DNA from: an uncultured Oscillospiraceae bacterium
GTDB taxonomy: Bacteria > Bacillota > Clostridia > Oscillospirales > Acutalibacteraceae
Assembly: GCA_900540305.1 (NCBI GenBank)
Contig: UQFL01000006.1
Coordinates: forward strand, 1-61,115
Direction of reading: 5' to 3'
Length of the DNA: 61,115 bases
The notes under the pieces were generated by a model. The model saw only the letters and a program-made list of their open reading frames with translations. It had not been told where the DNA came from and ran no database searches. The position numbers were made by a program, and so were the translations under genes. Shown in pieces: positions 15,153-23,434 of the stretch; the stretch's first letter is position 1; each line of letters opens with the position of its first letter.

Positions 15153-15605
15153 TTAATGGGTATGCTGTTCGGTTGTTGTTTCAAGCGGAAATGAATGAAC
15201 AGGCTGAATTTCTGAATATGTATTTGTGGCGCTGTCATAGCTCAAAAGAGTTTTGCCGTCATAGCTGATAAAGAACTGACCAGCTGTATCTACATAAAAG
15301 CTTCCGTCACCCTTGTCCACTTTATTGCCTACCTGAACTTCTACATAATAGCCGTCATGCGTGCCGTCTGCAATTTCTTGCCCATTGTCATTATAAGCCA
15401 CAAAATCATAATCAGCCCAAGTGCCCTCAATTCCGAGTTTCTCAGGTGTATAGCTTTTAATGAAATCAATACTGTCTGCGCCTTTGATTACCGCAGAATC
15501 CGTTGTTACTTCAGGCTGACTTGCCTTTTTTGAACAAGCTGAAAAAACACAGCATACAACAAGAACTACCGCTATTACCGCAATTACGATTTTATTTGCT
15601 TTCAT
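15153..15605 (-). CDS. Small lipoprotein, unknown function
   Basis: 150 residues. The signal peptide has a lipobox (VFSAC, lipid-modified Cys at residue 24), followed by a secreted beta-rich domain with GIEGTWADYDFVAY, DGYYVEVQVGNK and FFISYDGKTLLSYD. It ends in a short Thr/His-rich tail (ETTTEQHTH). The AAAGGTGACGGA ribosome site lies just upstream of the ATG. The gene has its own promoter and terminator, so it is a monocistronic unit between the Rnf operon and the HAD-TudS gene. No recognised domain; the terminal histidines could bind metal, but this is speculative. Confidence 0.7.
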   Translation of the reverse strand: MKANKIVIAVIAVVLVVCCVFSACSKKASQPEVTTDSAVIKGADSIDFIKSYTPEKLGIEGTWADYDFVAYNDNGQEIADGTHDGYYVEVQVGNKVDKGDGSFYVDTAGQFFISYDGKTLLSYDSATNTYSEIQPVHSFPLETTTEQHTH

Positions 15606-15675
15606 ATTCCGTCACCTTTCATATATCACGAAGCCAATCTGCCCGCCGATAAAAGAACAAATTTATAATAAGTCA

Positions 15676-15704
15676 ATTATATATTTATGTTTCGTTTCAG
15701 TCAA
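15676..15704 (-). promoter_or_regulatory. Sigma-A-type promoter of the 15153-15605 gene
   Basis: On the minus strand TTGACT (15704-15699), a 17-bp spacer and TATAAT (15681-15676), about 70 bp upstream of the ATG. Confidence 0.8.
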
Positions 15705-15718
15705 GAGAGATTAGAAAA

Positions 15719-15751
15719 AATCAGGCGTACCTCAAACAGGAACGCCTGATT
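15719..15751 (-). terminator. Intrinsic terminator after the HAD-TudS gene
   Basis: AATCAGGCGT and ACGCCTGATT form a 10-bp stem, followed on the minus strand by TTTTTTCT. It sits 10 bp after the stop of the 15761-17026 gene. Confidence 0.88.
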
Positions 15752-15760
15752 AAATATTTA

Positions 15761-17026
15761 TTATTCAATATCCGAAAGAAGTTTTTCAACTTCGCTTTCG
15801 CCGTAAATTTCATATCCGTTGTCAAGCAAAAGCTGAGCGGTAATACCGTTGCCCTCAACAAGTGAAGAGGAAAATGTGCCGTCATAAATTACGCCCTTGC
15901 CGCAAGACGGGCTTCTCTCTTTCAACACAGCGTATCTTGCGCCGCATTCTCTTGCAACATAAAGAGTTTTTTCTGCGCCCTTTTTATATTCCTCGGTAAA
16001 ATCTTCGCCGTTTTTAGAAATAGCCCTGCCGTTTATTATCTCATTCGGCACACGGGGTATTTTAAGTCCACCGAAACACTCGGGGCAAACTCCTACAATA
16101 TCAAAATGCTGTGAAAGAGCAATTACTGCGTGATTTTTATTGTTTGAGCCGTTATATTTGCAGTTTTCACCCAAAAGGCAGGCAGAAACGATTAATTTAG
16201 GCTTTTTGCCGAGCACATATTTGTCCACCGCAGCCGCAACTCCGTCAAACTCATTTGAAAGAGTAACATATTTTGCAGCGTCCTTGCACTCCTGAGCGGC
16301 ATTGCCCATAGCTGTTGAATAGCCTGCAACTCTAAGCATTTCAATATCGTTATCAGCATCGCCGAACGCTATTATCTCTTCACGCTCAATTCCGAGCTGA
16401 GAACAAACGCCGAGAAGCGCATCAGCCTTATCAACGCCCTTATATGTTATTTCAATATCGCCCGCAACGGGAGAAGTACATTTTGCGTTTTTATAAGAAA
16501 ATAGATAGTCTTTTATCTCCTCGTAATATTCGCCGTCAAAGTAAAACAGATTTATCTTTTCAACTTTTCCGCCGGAAATAACCTCTTCAATATCCTCGTG
16601 AAGTTCTATTGATTTTACATAAGACTCCAAAAACTCCTGAGGCAGATTAACATTTTTAAAATACTTTTCTCTGCCTGCCTGAGCGTGCTGTGTAGAACCG
16701 GCATAAACCTCAAAGTATACGGGATATTTCATAAGAAAACCTATAATATCCCTTGCAACTTTTTCGGGCATATATTTTGTGTAAATGTTCTTTGCCTTTT
16801 TAAGGTCATAAACAGCGCTTCCGTTTGAATATATAACATAGTCTATAAACGGTATCTGGTCTATAACATTATATATTACAGAAAGCGTTCTGCCCGTAGC
16901 GATAGCAATTTTAACGCCTTTTTCGTGCGCCTCAAAAAGTGATTTTTTCGTTCTTTCGCTGACGGTTATATGGTCTGGTGAAAGCAAAGTTCCGTCAAGA
17001 TCGCAGGCAATAAATTTTACAGGCAT
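15761..17026 (-). CDS. Fusion: Cof-type HAD phosphatase + DUF523 (TudS-like) domain
   Basis: 421 residues from the ATG at 17026, chosen because GGAGGA lies 6 bases upstream. Residues 1-272 are a complete Cof-type HAD-IIB sugar/cofactor phosphatase with DLDGT (9-13), ATGRT (43-47), a C2-type cap and GDADND (222-227). Residues 277-421 are a complete DUF523 domain: SACLLGENCKYNG (C283, C289), CPEC..GL.IPR.P (from 314) and ERSPSCG (C375). DUF523 includes the iron-sulfur 2-thiouracil desulfidase TudS. The junction is a short linker (VLGKKPK). The gene follows the ATP synthase terminator and ends with its own. Why these activities are joined is unknown; dethiolation of a modified pyrimidine and dephosphorylation of a nucleotide would be compatible. 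Confidence 0.88.
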   Translation of the reverse strand: MPVKFIACDLDGTLLSPDHITVSERTKKSLFEAHEKGVKIAIATGRTLSVIYNVIDQIPFIDYVIYSNGSAVYDLKKAKNIYTKYMPEKVARDIIGFLMKYPVYFEVYAGSTQHAQAGREKYFKNVNLPQEFLESYVKSIELHEDIEEVISGGKVEKINLFYFDGEYYEEIKDYLFSYKNAKCTSPVAGDIEITYKGVDKADALLGVCSQLGIEREEIIAFGDADNDIEMLRVAGYSTAMGNAAQECKDAAKYVTLSNEFDGVAAAVDKYVLGKKPKLIVSACLLGENCKYNGSNNKNHAVIALSQHFDIVGVCPECFGGLKIPRVPNEIINGRAISKNGEDFTEEYKKGAEKTLYVARECGARYAVLKERSPSCGKGVIYDGTFSSSLVEGNGITAQLLLDNGYEIYGESEVEKLLSDIE

Positions 17027-17041
17027 AAATTCCTCCACTGC

Positions 17042-17069
17042 AAAAAGGGAAATCAAAATGATTCCCCTT
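17042..17069 (-). terminator. Intrinsic terminator of the ATP synthase operon
   Basis: On the minus strand AAGGGGAATCA and TGATTTCCCTT pair (11 bp with one G-U), followed by a U5 run. It is 14 bp after the atpC stop and just before the HAD-TudS ribosome site. Confidence 0.7.
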
Positions 17070-17082
17070 GAATTTAATATAT

Positions 17083-17496
17083 TTAAATTTGGTGTCTGTT
17101 TTTAACCTTAATACGCTCCATCGCTCTGGAAAGATTAGCCTTCGTAGTATAGTAGTCAAACTGGCTCATATGCTGGCGCAGTTCTTCTTCGGCTCTTTCT
17201 TTAGCCTCTTCCGCTCTGCGCTTATCAATTTCATCGGGCAGCTCAACGGAAACGCAAATCATAGTTGCCTCGTTAGACAGAAATTCAAGAAATCCGTCGC
17301 TGACAAACGCCTCTTTAGTTTCACCGTCTGCGGTAACAAGTTTCATTTCGCCTGCGTCAATGGGAACAACCGAATTGGCGTGGTGTGCAAGAAAAGTTAC
17401 CGTGCCGCCGTCAAGGTATGGGACGGTAAGGCTTTGAGCCTCGCCGTCAAAGAAAACCTTGTTTGACGCTACGATTTTTATTTTAAAGGTATCCAT
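17083..17496 (-). CDS. atpC: F-type ATP synthase epsilon subunit
   Basis: 137 residues: an N-terminal beta-sandwich (FKIKIVASNKVFFDGEAQSLTVP, GTVTFLAHHANSVVPI, FVSDGFLEFLSNEATMICVS) and a two-helix C-terminal domain (EIDKRRAEEAKERAEEEL onward). It attaches to gamma in the central rotor stalk and can inhibit ATP hydrolysis. It is the last gene of the atp operon, overlapping the atpD stop by one base. The length is normal. Confidence 0.94.
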   Translation of the reverse strand: MDTFKIKIVASNKVFFDGEAQSLTVPYLDGGTVTFLAHHANSVVPIDAGEMKLVTADGETKEAFVSDGFLEFLSNEATMICVSVELPDEIDKRRAEEAKERAEEELRQHMSQFDYYTTKANLSRAMERIKVKNRHQI

Positions 17497-18881
17497 TACT
17501 TCATTTCCTCTGCTTTTTTAAGCACATCTTCAACAGTTCCTACATTGAAAAATGCCTGCTCGGGAACATCGTCAAGCTCACCGTCAATAATTGCCTTAAA
17601 GCCTCTTACAGTCTCCTTAACGGGTACATAAATACCTTTAAGACCTGTAAACATTTCAGCAACATGGAACGGCTGAGAAAGGAATTTTTCAATTTTTCTT
17701 GCTCTGTAAACTGTTCTCTTATCCTCTTCTGAAAGTTCTTCCATACCGAGAATTGCGATGATATCCTGAAGCTCTTTATACTTTTGCAGGTACTCCTGAA
17801 CACGGCGTGCAACATTATAATGCTCTTCGCCTACTACATCCGCCTCAAGAATACGGCTGTTTGACTCAAGCGGGTCAACAGCGGGATAAATACCCTTTTC
17901 AACAATCTTTCTTGAAAGAACGGTTGTTGCGTCAAGGTGCGCAAAGGTTGTTGCGGGAGCAGGGTCTGTAAGGTCGTCCGCAGGAACATAAACAGCCTGA
18001 ACAGAAGTGATTGAACCGTTCTTTGTGGAAGCGATTCTCTCCTGAAGCTCACCTACATCCGTTGCAAGTGTGGGCTGATAACCAACTGCTGACGGCATTC
18101 TTCCGAGAAGTGAAGAAACCTCAGAACCCGCCTGAATAAATCTGAATATATTATCTATGAAAAGAAGCACATCCTGATGCTCAACATCACGGAAATACTC
18201 CGCCATTGTAAGACCTGTCTCGGCAACACGCATACGAGCTCCTGGCGGCTCGTTCATCTGACCGAACACAAGTGCGGTCTTATTGATAACGCCCGATTCT
18301 TTCATTTCGTTCCAAAGGTCGTTACCCTCTCTTGAACGCTCACCTACGCCGGTGAATATTGAATATCCGCCGTGCTCGTTGGCAATGTTGGTGATAAGCT
18401 CCTGAATAAGAACTGTTTTACCAACACCTGCACCGCCGAAAAGACCGATTTTACCACCCTTGGGATACGGGGTAAGCAAGTCTATAACCTTGATACCTGT
18501 TTCGAGAATTTCAACATCTGCGCTCTGCTCTTCAAAGCTTGGCGGTCTGCGGTGAATTTCCCAATGCTCGGTATCGGACAAATCTTCCAAATCATCTATT
18601 GTTTCGCCGACAACATTGAAAAGTCTGCTAAGACATTTCTTGCCGACAGGTACGGAAATCGCCTTTCCTGTTGCAACGACTTCCATATCTTTATGAAGGC
18701 CCTCTGAAGCGGCAAGCATAATACAGCGAACTGTGCCTGCGCCTATATGCTGGGCTACCTCCATAACGAGCCTTTTGCCGTCAACAGTTACTTCGAGCGC
18801 ATCTTTCAGCTTGGGAAGCTCGCCCTCAAAAAGCACATCGACAACAGGGCCCATTACCTGAACTATTTTTCCGTTATTCAT
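17496..18881 (-). CDS. atpD: F-type ATP synthase beta subunit
   Basis: 461 residues, catalytic subunit. Walker A GGAGVGKT is at 149-156; the catalytic GERSREGND block, the Walker B LLFIDNIFRF segment and the PSAVGYQPTLATD signature are intact, and the C-terminal helical domain has the DELSEED-equivalent MEELSEEDK. It lies between atpG and atpC. Nothing is unusual in length or motifs. Confidence 0.98.
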   Translation of the reverse strand: MNNGKIVQVMGPVVDVLFEGELPKLKDALEVTVDGKRLVMEVAQHIGAGTVRCIMLAASEGLHKDMEVVATGKAISVPVGKKCLSRLFNVVGETIDDLEDLSDTEHWEIHRRPPSFEEQSADVEILETGIKVIDLLTPYPKGGKIGLFGGAGVGKTVLIQELITNIANEHGGYSIFTGVGERSREGNDLWNEMKESGVINKTALVFGQMNEPPGARMRVAETGLTMAEYFRDVEHQDVLLFIDNIFRFIQAGSEVSSLLGRMPSAVGYQPTLATDVGELQERIASTKNGSITSVQAVYVPADDLTDPAPATTFAHLDATTVLSRKIVEKGIYPAVDPLESNSRILEADVVGEEHYNVARRVQEYLQKYKELQDIIAILGMEELSEEDKRTVYRARKIEKFLSQPFHVAEMFTGLKGIYVPVKETVRGFKAIIDGELDDVPEQAFFNVGTVEDVLKKAEEMK

Positions 18882-18893
18882 TTAGGATTCCTC

Positions 18894-19778
18894 CTAATTT
18901 TTGTTTTTCTGCGCTTTTGCGCCTGCGATTACCTCTGTAATCTCCTGTGTGATTGCCGTCTGCCTTGCTCGGTTATACTGAACTGAGAGGTCACGGAGCA
19001 TTTCGGACGCTGCGTCCGTAGCAGTCTGCATAGCCATCATTCTGGCATTGTGCTCGCTGCAATAGGATTCGATAAGCGCACCGTAAATAAATCCCGCAAC
19101 ATAGTCCGGAACAATGTTTTTGAAAACGGTATCCGCATCGGGCATAAATTCGGCATTTTCGTAAAGATTTTTATTGTCTCTTATCTCAATATGTTCTTTT
19201 GTCAAGGGCAAAAGTCTTTTGATTACGGGCTCAACTGTTATGGAATTAACCATTTTTGTATAAACCACATAAATCTCATCCAACTTGTTTTCTTCATAAA
19301 GCTCAACAAGCGTTTTAGCAATATGCCTTGCTCTGTTCATAGACGGATTTTGAGCGGTATATTTGAAATCAATATCAATGGGGATATTTTTTCTTTCAAA
19401 ATAATGTCTGCCCACCTGACCTACGATGAAAAGCATATTCTGGGACGCCATTGCGGCGTTTTCCTCAGTTACTTTTATAATATTGTGGTTATATGCGCCT
19501 GCAAGACCTTTATCAGCCGTAATAACAAGATAGCCTCTTCTTTTGTTTTCGCCTTTCTTTGCGGCTCTTTCCTCAAAGAAATTATAGCCTGCCTCGGGCG
19601 CAACCTGAAGAATTTTTGCAAGACCGTCCTGAATCATATAGAAATACGGCTCTGTATTTTTAACATCTCGCCTTGCTTTCTGAAGCTTTGAAGAGGACAC
19701 CATATACATAGCGTTTGTGATTTTCATAGTGTCCTTTATGGATTTCATTCTGCCCAGAATTTCTCTTGCATTAGCCAT
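18894..19778 (-). CDS. atpG: F-type ATP synthase gamma subunit
   Basis: 294 residues. The N-terminal coiled helix begins ANAREILGRMKSIKDTMKIT and the C-terminal helix ends MMAMQTATDAASEMLRDL followed by YNRARQTAITQEITEVIAGA, the conserved rotor-shaft segments. The Rossmann-like middle domain is present (GYLVITADKGLAGAYN). Its start overlaps the end of the atpHA fusion by 8 bp, so translation is coupled. Confidence 0.97.
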   Translation of the reverse strand: MANAREILGRMKSIKDTMKITNAMYMVSSSKLQKARRDVKNTEPYFYMIQDGLAKILQVAPEAGYNFFEERAAKKGENKRRGYLVITADKGLAGAYNHNIIKVTEENAAMASQNMLFIVGQVGRHYFERKNIPIDIDFKYTAQNPSMNRARHIAKTLVELYEENKLDEIYVVYTKMVNSITVEPVIKRLLPLTKEHIEIRDNKNLYENAEFMPDADTVFKNIVPDYVAGFIYGALIESYCSEHNARMMAMQTATDAASEMLRDLSVQYNRARQTAITQEITEVIAGAKAQKNKN

Positions 19779-21789
19779 TATTTGCCTTTCCGAATTCGTC
19801 TATAGCATTAAGGATTTCCTGCTTGAGTTCATCACTAAGCACTTTACCCTGCTGAATTTCATCCATAATATCACTTCTGTTATCGGCAAAGTATTCAAGC
19901 AGTCTACCCTGATAAGCCTTGAGTTTCTCAACAGGAACATCAACAAACTTTTTGCCTATTGCTCCGACAAGAGTAACTATCTGCTGGGCAAGTGACATCG
20001 GGTGACCAAGGGGCTGTTTAAGAAGCTCCATAAGTCCCTTACCGTAATTAAGACCTGCTTTTGTTTCCTCATCAAGGTCTGATGAGAACTGAGTGAATAC
20101 TTCCATTTCACGGAACTGCGCCAAGTCAACACGAAGCGAGCCCGCAGCCTTCTTCATAGCCTTAGTCTGAGCGGCGCCGCCTACACGGGATACTGAAAGA
20201 CCTACGTTTACAGCAGGGCGCTGACCGCTGAAGAACAAGTCGCTTTCAAGGAAAATCTGACCGTCCGTAATTGAAATAACATTGGTGGGAATATATGCTG
20301 AAACATCGCCCGCCTGTGTTTCAATAATCGGAAGAGCGGTAATTGAACCGCCGCCGAGTTCATCGGACAATCTGCTTGAACGCTCAAGAAGTCTTGAGTG
20401 AAGATAGAATACATCACCGGGATACGCTTCACGACCGGGAGAACGCTCAAGAAGAAGTGAAAGCGCACGGTAAGCAACTGCGTGTTTGCTCAAATCGTCA
20501 TATACGATAAGAACATCCTTGCCCTGATACATAAAGTATTCGGCAAGCGCTGTTGCGGAATAAGGTGAAATATACTGAAGCGACGCTGAATCTGCTGCTG
20601 TTGAGCAGACAACGATTGTATAATCCATAGCGCCGTTTTTATTGAGTGTGCTTACAAGCTTTGCAACGGTTGAAGATTTCTGACCGATTGCGTTATAAAT
20701 GCAGATACAATTCTTGCCTTTCTGGTTAAGAATAGTATCAAGGGCTATTGAAGTTTTACCTGTCTGACGGTCGCCTATGATAAGCTCACGCTGACCTCTG
20801 CCTATCGGGAACATTGAGTCAATTGAAAGAATACCTGTTTCAAGAGGCTCTGAAACCGATTTACGGTCTACAATAGAGGGTGCGCTGTTTTCTACAAGGC
20901 GGTAATCGTCAGCCTTAATGCTGCCAAGACCGTCAATAGGCTCGCAAAGAGCGTTTACAACTCTGCCGATAAATCCGTCGCCAACGGGAACGCCTGCTTT
21001 TCTGTAAGTACGCTTAACTCTTGTGCCTGCGTGAATTTCACTGTCAAGACCGAAAATAATACAGCCGACTGTATTTCTCTTTATATCCTGAATCATGCCC
21101 TTAATGCCTGATTCAAACAATACTATCTCGCCGTACATAACATGCTCAAGGCCGTGAATAGTTGCAATACCGTCACCTACTGAAATAACGGTGCCTATCT
21201 CTTCATCAGAAGTTTCAAACTCATAATTCTTAACCTCTGTTTTAAGAATGGAGATTATATCCCCGGCTTTTTCGGCGTCTGACTTTTTAGCGTCTTCAAC
21301 AAGTTTTGTTTTGATTTCGTTGATTTTAGCTTTAAGGCTTCTGTCAATTCTCTTGTTGCCCACTTCGATTACGAAACCGCCGATAAGACTTTCGTCCTTA
21401 ACGATTTCAACTTCAACCGAGCCTGCGTTTTCTTCTTTGAGAATATAATCCTTAATTCCCTGAAGCTGTTTTTCGTCGGGCTCTGTTACACAGTAAAGAG
21501 TTGCTCTGCAAACCTTGTTTTTCTTATCAATTGCTTTAATATACTCGCTGATAAGTTCATCAAGTGCTTCGATATTGCAGTCCACGCTCAAATCGAACAT
21601 AATATCCGAAACGGTTGATGAAAAAATCTCCTCAACAACCTTTTTCTTTTCGGCAACTGTTACAGTGGGGCTGTTTAAAATCTGACTAAGCTCTTTGGTT
21701 TTCAACAAGTCCTGAGCTTTTTCAAGCTCTGAAACGCTGACCTCGGATAAAAGCAGCGTTTTAATCATTTCATCAATACTATGATTCAT
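19771..21789 (-). CDS. atpHA: Fused F-type ATP synthase delta-alpha subunit
   Basis: One uninterrupted 672-residue frame encodes both subunits. Residues 1-168 match the delta subunit (OSCP): SQILNSPTVTVAEKKKVVEEIF and the C-terminal DESLIGGFVIEVGNKRIDRSL block. About 25 residues of the usual delta N-terminus (helix 1, the YA.AL segment) are absent, with in-frame stops directly upstream of the ATG. Residues about 172-672 are a full alpha subunit: DIISILKTEVKNYE, IGTVISVGDGIATIHGLE, Walker A GDRQTGKT (339-346), LPIIETQAGDVSAYIPTNV and the arginine-finger region VGLSVSRVGG. No stop, ATG/GTG/TTG or ribosome site lies at the junction. It replaces separate atpH and atpA between atpF (stop/start overlap TAATG) and atpG. 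Confidence 0.93.
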   Translation of the reverse strand: MNHSIDEMIKTLLLSEVSVSELEKAQDLLKTKELSQILNSPTVTVAEKKKVVEEIFSSTVSDIMFDLSVDCNIEALDELISEYIKAIDKKNKVCRATLYCVTEPDEKQLQGIKDYILKEENAGSVEVEIVKDESLIGGFVIEVGNKRIDRSLKAKINEIKTKLVEDAKKSDAEKAGDIISILKTEVKNYEFETSDEEIGTVISVGDGIATIHGLEHVMYGEIVLFESGIKGMIQDIKRNTVGCIIFGLDSEIHAGTRVKRTYRKAGVPVGDGFIGRVVNALCEPIDGLGSIKADDYRLVENSAPSIVDRKSVSEPLETGILSIDSMFPIGRGQRELIIGDRQTGKTSIALDTILNQKGKNCICIYNAIGQKSSTVAKLVSTLNKNGAMDYTIVVCSTAADSASLQYISPYSATALAEYFMYQGKDVLIVYDDLSKHAVAYRALSLLLERSPGREAYPGDVFYLHSRLLERSSRLSDELGGGSITALPIIETQAGDVSAYIPTNVISITDGQIFLESDLFFSGQRPAVNVGLSVSRVGGAAQTKAMKKAAGSLRVDLAQFREMEVFTQFSSDLDEETKAGLNYGKGLMELLKQPLGHPMSLAQQIVTLVGAIGKKFVDVPVEKLKAYQGRLLEYFADNRSDIMDEIQQGKVLSDELKQEILNAIDEFGKANNG

Positions 21790-22271
21790 TACTTATCACT
21801 GCTTTCATTTAAAAATTCATCAAAAATATTGCTGTTTGCGTCTGCATCGATTTTAGCTGCAACAACTTTTTCAGCCGCCTCAATAGCAAGCGAAGCAATA
21901 TCTTCCTTTGCGCTTCTGCGCGCTTTTTCGCTTTCCGATTCTATTTGCTTCATAGCATCGGATTTCATCTTTTTAACATCTTCATGCGCTCTGTCAATAA
22001 TCTTGTCATACTCTATTTTAGCATTCTGTCTTGCCTCTGCAAGAATACGGCCTTTTTCATCATCAACGCCCTGAAGACTGTTTTCATACTGCTCTTTGAG
22101 CTCAAGCGCCTCTGCCTTTACGGCGTCTGCGTCTGAAAATTGTTTATTTATCATTTCTTTACGCTCATTCATAACCTTTAATATCGGCTTGAACAAGAAT
22201 CTCTTCATAAGCAGATAAAATATAACAAGGTTTATAAGCGTAAAAAGAATGTTCCAGTCAAACTTAAGCAT
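21789..22271 (-). CDS. atpF: F-type ATP synthase b subunit
   Basis: 160 residues: a single N-terminal membrane helix (about 8-28, NILFTLINLVIFYLLMKRFL), the conserved FKPIL turn and a long charged helix forming the peripheral stalk. It ends in SNIFDEFLNESSDK. Only one b-type gene is present, implying a b2 homodimer that must meet the fused delta-alpha subunit. It follows atpE by 25 bp, and its stop overlaps the start of the fusion. Confidence 0.95.
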   Translation of the reverse strand: MLKFDWNILFTLINLVIFYLLMKRFLFKPILKVMNERKEMINKQFSDADAVKAEALELKEQYENSLQGVDDEKGRILAEARQNAKIEYDKIIDRAHEDVKKMKSDAMKQIESESEKARRSAKEDIASLAIEAAEKVVAAKIDADANSNIFDEFLNESSDK

Positions 22272-22296
22272 TAACTGTTTTCCTTTCGCTTATAAA

Positions 22297-22515
22297 TTAT
22301 TTTACCATGAAAATTACAAGGATGCTTGTAACAAGGCCGTATACGGCTGTTGCCTCTGCAAGCGCACAACCAAGAATAAGTGTTGTTCTGATGTCGCCTG
22401 CTGCCTCGGGCTGACGTGCAATACCCTCAACTGCTTTACCTGTTGCGATACCGATACCGATACCTGCGCCTAAACCTGCCAAAACTGCAATTCCTGCACC
22501 TATTGCTACTCCCAT
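22297..22515 (-). CDS. atpE: F-type ATP synthase c subunit (rotor ring)
   Basis: 72 residues, a two-helix hairpin with the polar loop ARQPEAAGD. The ion-carrying carboxylate is Glu54 in ALAEATAVYGLV. Compared with the Na+-binding ring of Ilyobacter tartaricus (Gln32, Glu65, Ser66, Thr67, Tyr70), this protein has Ile21 and Ala55 at the Gln and Ser positions but keeps Thr56 and Tyr59. Loss of two ligands favours H+ over Na+ coupling; this is inference from alignment by eye. The gene sits in the normal place between atpB and atpF. Confidence 0.97.
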   Translation of the reverse strand: MGVAIGAGIAVLAGLGAGIGIGIATGKAVEGIARQPEAAGDIRTTLILGCALAEATAVYGLVTSILVIFMVK

Positions 22516-22558
22516 AATTCTTTTTCTCCTTTTATCTTTTAATTAATAGTAATGTTTT

Positions 22559-23272
22559 TTATTCTTCAACAGCTTCCTGTATATACATAGCTGTTAAAAA
22601 TACGAAAATGTAAGCCTGTAAGAAGCCGTCGAACAAATCGAAATAGAAGCTGAACGCAAGAGAAACACCTATTTTAAAGAATATGATGCTCTTGAGAAGC
22701 TCCATAATAATGAACGCACCGATTACATTACCGAAAAGTCGCATACACAGCGACAAAGGCTTGATTATGATCTCAAGAATATTTATCGGGGTTACTATTG
22801 CGACGGGCTTTGAAAACGCCTTAAGATGACCTCGCAATCCTTTCTCTTTTATTCCTGCCACCTCAACGAGCACAATGCTTGTTATAGCCATTGCGGCTGT
22901 AACCTGCATACTTTTTGTAGGCGGTTTAAAGCCGAGGATGCCTATCATATTAGACGCGCCGATGAAAATCGCAGTGCTCATAAGCCAAGGCATATATTTT
23001 TCGCCTTTTTCACCCATGATACCTCTGAAGAAGTTCATCATTTTATCCATACAGATTTCAAGAATCTGCTGGCGCTTTCCGATTTCGCCCTGAACCTTGA
23101 GATTTCTTGTCAGAATAATCGCAAGAATTGTCAGCGCCGCCATAATTATCCACGAAACAACAGTTGTTTCATCTACGGATATATCAGTATGCGGTATCGT
23201 GAACACTTCCTGGATTTCAAGCTGGTCAAGCAACTCTTCTTTAAGGTCCATTGTCACGGGCATTAAATCCAT
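22559..23272 (-). CDS. atpB: F-type ATP synthase a subunit
   Basis: 237 residues from the ATG at 23272, preceded by AGGAGGCG; an in-frame extension to 23305 would run into the promoter and is rejected. Membrane protein with the conserved Arg of the ion half-channels in PLSLCMRLFGNVIGAF and the NMIGILGFKPPTKS segment. It is the first gene of the atp operon; no atpI-like gene precedes it. Confidence 0.95.
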   Translation of the reverse strand: MDLMPVTMDLKEELLDQLEIQEVFTIPHTDISVDETTVVSWIIMAALTILAIILTRNLKVQGEIGKRQQILEICMDKMMNFFRGIMGEKGEKYMPWLMSTAIFIGASNMIGILGFKPPTKSMQVTAAMAITSIVLVEVAGIKEKGLRGHLKAFSKPVAIVTPINILEIIIKPLSLCMRLFGNVIGAFIIMELLKSIIFFKIGVSLAFSFYFDLFDGFLQAYIFVFLTAMYIQEAVEE

Positions 23273-23303
23273 ATACTCGCCTCCTATATCATAATTCGCC
23301 ACC

Positions 23304-23331
23304 ATTATAGCACTTCTTTTTCGATTTGCAA
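23304..23331 (-). promoter_or_regulatory. Sigma-A-type promoter of the atp operon
   Basis: On the minus strand TTGCAA (23331-23326), a 16-bp spacer and a consensus TATAAT (23309-23304), about 32 bp before the atpB ATG. Confidence 0.75.
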
Positions 23332-23370
23332 CAGATTGCCGCTAAAACAAGGCATTTGTATAAAAATTTT

Positions 23371-23386
23371 AGTTTGATGCCAAACT
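23371..23386 (+). other. Short hairpin with U tract between divergent promoters
   Basis: AGTTTG-ATGC-CAAACT is a perfect 6-bp hairpin followed on the plus strand by TTTTT. It resembles a small terminator but has no obvious plus-strand gene ahead of it. The rest of the roughly 250-bp atpB-proS gap holds only the two promoters. Confidence 0.35.
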
Positions 23387-23405
23387 TTTTTATCCAAAAG
23401 TAATA

Positions 23406-23434
23406 TTTACATATCACAATAAATGGTTTATAAT
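23406..23434 (+). promoter_or_regulatory. Sigma-A-type promoter of proS
   Basis: TTTACA (23406-23411), a 17-bp spacer and consensus TATAAT (23429-23434), about 90 bp before the proS ATG. No T-box specifier stem or terminator is visible in the leader. Confidence 0.75.

Noticed and set aside
21230..21330. delta-alpha fusion as a simple frameshift artefact
   Set aside because: A separate atpH and atpA would need a stop and a new start with a ribosome site; none exists in any nearby frame, and both domains are intact in one frame. Read-level confirmation is still needed.
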